Below, in pieces: positions 63,332-64,000 of a stretch of DNA of 64,000 nt. This DNA is from Chitinophaga eiseniae. GTDB lineage: Bacteria > Bacteroidota > Bacteroidia > Chitinophagales > Chitinophagaceae. The stretch covers positions 646,651 through 710,650 of the forward strand of contig NZ_FUWZ01000002.1 of NCBI RefSeq assembly GCF_900167135.1, in the 5' to 3' direction. Every line of letters begins with the position of its first letter. Position 1 is the stretch's first letter. The notes under the pieces are model-generated. The model worked only from the letters and a program-made list of their open reading frames with translations. It searched no databases and was not told the DNA's origin. Both the position numbers and the translations under genes were made by a program.

Positions 63332-63354
63332 TTCGTAATCCGTAATTCGTAATT
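63332..63354. repeat. Three tandem copies of TTCGTAA (inverted partner array)
   Basis: TTCGTAA, TCCGTAA and TTCGTAA plus TT are the inverted counterpart of the array at 62811-62840. The array ends 3 bp before the stop codon of secA (63357-63359). Confidence 0.9.
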
Positions 63355-63356
63355 GA

Positions 63357-64000
63357 CTACAGGTCTTTACCGTGGCAGTTTTTAAACTTCTTGCCACTAC
63401 CGCATGGACACAGGTCATTGCGGCCTACTTTGGGGCCTACTCTTACCGGCTCCTGTTTTTCTTCCGGCACCTCATATTCCGGTGCTGTCTGGTGACCGTT
63501 ATGCTGTTCCACGATATCTTCATGGGAAGCGCGCATGCGGCTCATGTCTGTTTTCTCTTCATGACCTTCGCGGATTTGTTCTTCCTGAGGGCCCTGGTCC
63601 TGGCTTACGGGGATACCGCATTTGCAGAGGAAGGACACGATATCGCGGCTGGTTTCGCCGTCCATCTGTTTAAACAATTTGAAGGCTTCCAGTTTATAAA
63701 TCAGTAACGGATCTTTTTGTTCGTACACGGCGCCCTGAACGGATTGTTTCAGTTCGTCCATGGCACGCAGGTGTTCTTTCCAGGCCTCGTCGATGAGGGC
63801 CAGGGTGATGCTGCGTTCCAGTGCGTTCATGGTTTCGTGGCCTTTGGTGTCTACTACTTTTTTCAGGTTGGCCAGTACGTTGATGCCTTTTTTGCCGTCG
63901 GTAAACGGAATGGAGATATTCTCAATGTGGTGTCCCTGTTCGTGGTAGATACGTTCGATCACCGGCAGGGTGTTGGAGGTAACGTCCTGCACTTTGCGGT
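63357..64000 (-). CDS. secA: Preprotein translocase ATPase SecA (C-terminal part)
   Basis: Only the last ~214 residues are in the window and the frame is open at the right edge. They include part of the helical scaffold domain ([41 protein letters not shown]), a linker rich in Glu/Gln, and the zinc-binding SEC-C motif [14 protein letters not shown] at the end. SecA drives protein export through SecYEG. Confidence 0.97.
   Translation of the reverse strand, partial: RKVQDVTSNTLPVIERIYHEQGHHIENISIPFTDGKKGINVLANLKKVVDTKGHETMNALERSITLALIDEAWKEHLRAMDELKQSVQGAVYEQKDPLLIYKLEAFKLFKQMDGETSRDIVSFLCKCGIPVSQDQGPQEEQIREGHEEKTDMSRMRASHEDIVEQHNGHQTAPEYEVPEEKQEPVRVGPKVGRNDLCPCGSGKKFKNCHGKDL

Noticed and set aside
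62811..63354. CRISPR array
   Set aside because: The repeat units are 7 bp with no spacers and no cas genes are in the window.

Overview
The window looks like the chromosome of a Bacteroidota bacterium of the Chitinophaga type. The evidence is a DUF3127 protein next to dnaA, SusC-like and sulfatase debris, GDCCVxC and DUF6660 proteins, a permease fused to an M1 peptidase, a free-standing regulator-propeller protein, and promoters of the TTTG / TAnnTTTG kind with few clear Shine-Dalgarno sites. Assignments rest on reading the translations by eye; no database search was run.

Layout. 1-16.5 kb is GC-rich accessory chromosome: a DUF2975 / small HTH / ABC ATPase / permease-peptidase operon; HxlR-DoxX and HxlR-oxidoreductase pairs; a Crp-like regulator beside an orphan colicin-immunity-like gene; SRPBCC and VOC proteins; and a seven-bladed propeller protein divergent from a membrane-anchored winged-helix regulator. 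16.7-17.3 kb is a decayed second propeller gene. 18.2-29.5 kb is an AT-richer biosynthetic locus with one 3,303-residue three-module NRPS (A-nMT-T-C-A-T-C-A-T-TE) followed by a class III aminotransferase. Two 50-bp near-identical sequences, each next to a hairpin, lie on either side of this locus.

29.7-42.2 kb is an integrated mobilizable island. It has a Toprim/CHC2-type primase, a candidate oriT, mobC and mobA, metal-resistance cargo (arsR-merTP-GDCCVxC, and DUF6660 - TonB receptor - HMA/CDF transporter), several unknown island genes and a large serine recombinase. The recombinase ORF runs through the terminator and the antisense strand of an intact tRNA-Pro(TGG), which marks the right junction. 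No merA, tyrosine integrase or conjugation (tra) genes are present, so transfer would need a helper.

42.4-64 kb returns to chromosome: an oxidoreductase with a divergent AraC regulator, a chimeric SusC/sulfatase pseudogene, a Rnk/GreA-like protein, a GNAT enzyme, tRNA-Ser(GCT), dnaA with a possible origin, the DUF3127 protein, an FAD oxidoreductase, ABC exporter genes, a nitronate-monooxygenase-like protein, a sugar-nucleotide transferase, glyA, a GntR(YtrA)-ABC operon with its operator, an M20 amidohydrolase, a SPOR protein, deoC, a frameshifted four-helix-bundle gene flanked by inverted 7-bp repeat arrays, and the 3' end of secA.

Most notable: the NRPS whose third A domain appears to lack the usual substrate-anchoring Asp, and its flanking repeats; the compact oriT candidate and the recombinase/tRNA-Pro junction; the short-unit repeat arrays that supply stop codons to neighbouring genes; and several clean operators, including one TetR-like palindrome with no regulator gene beside it.
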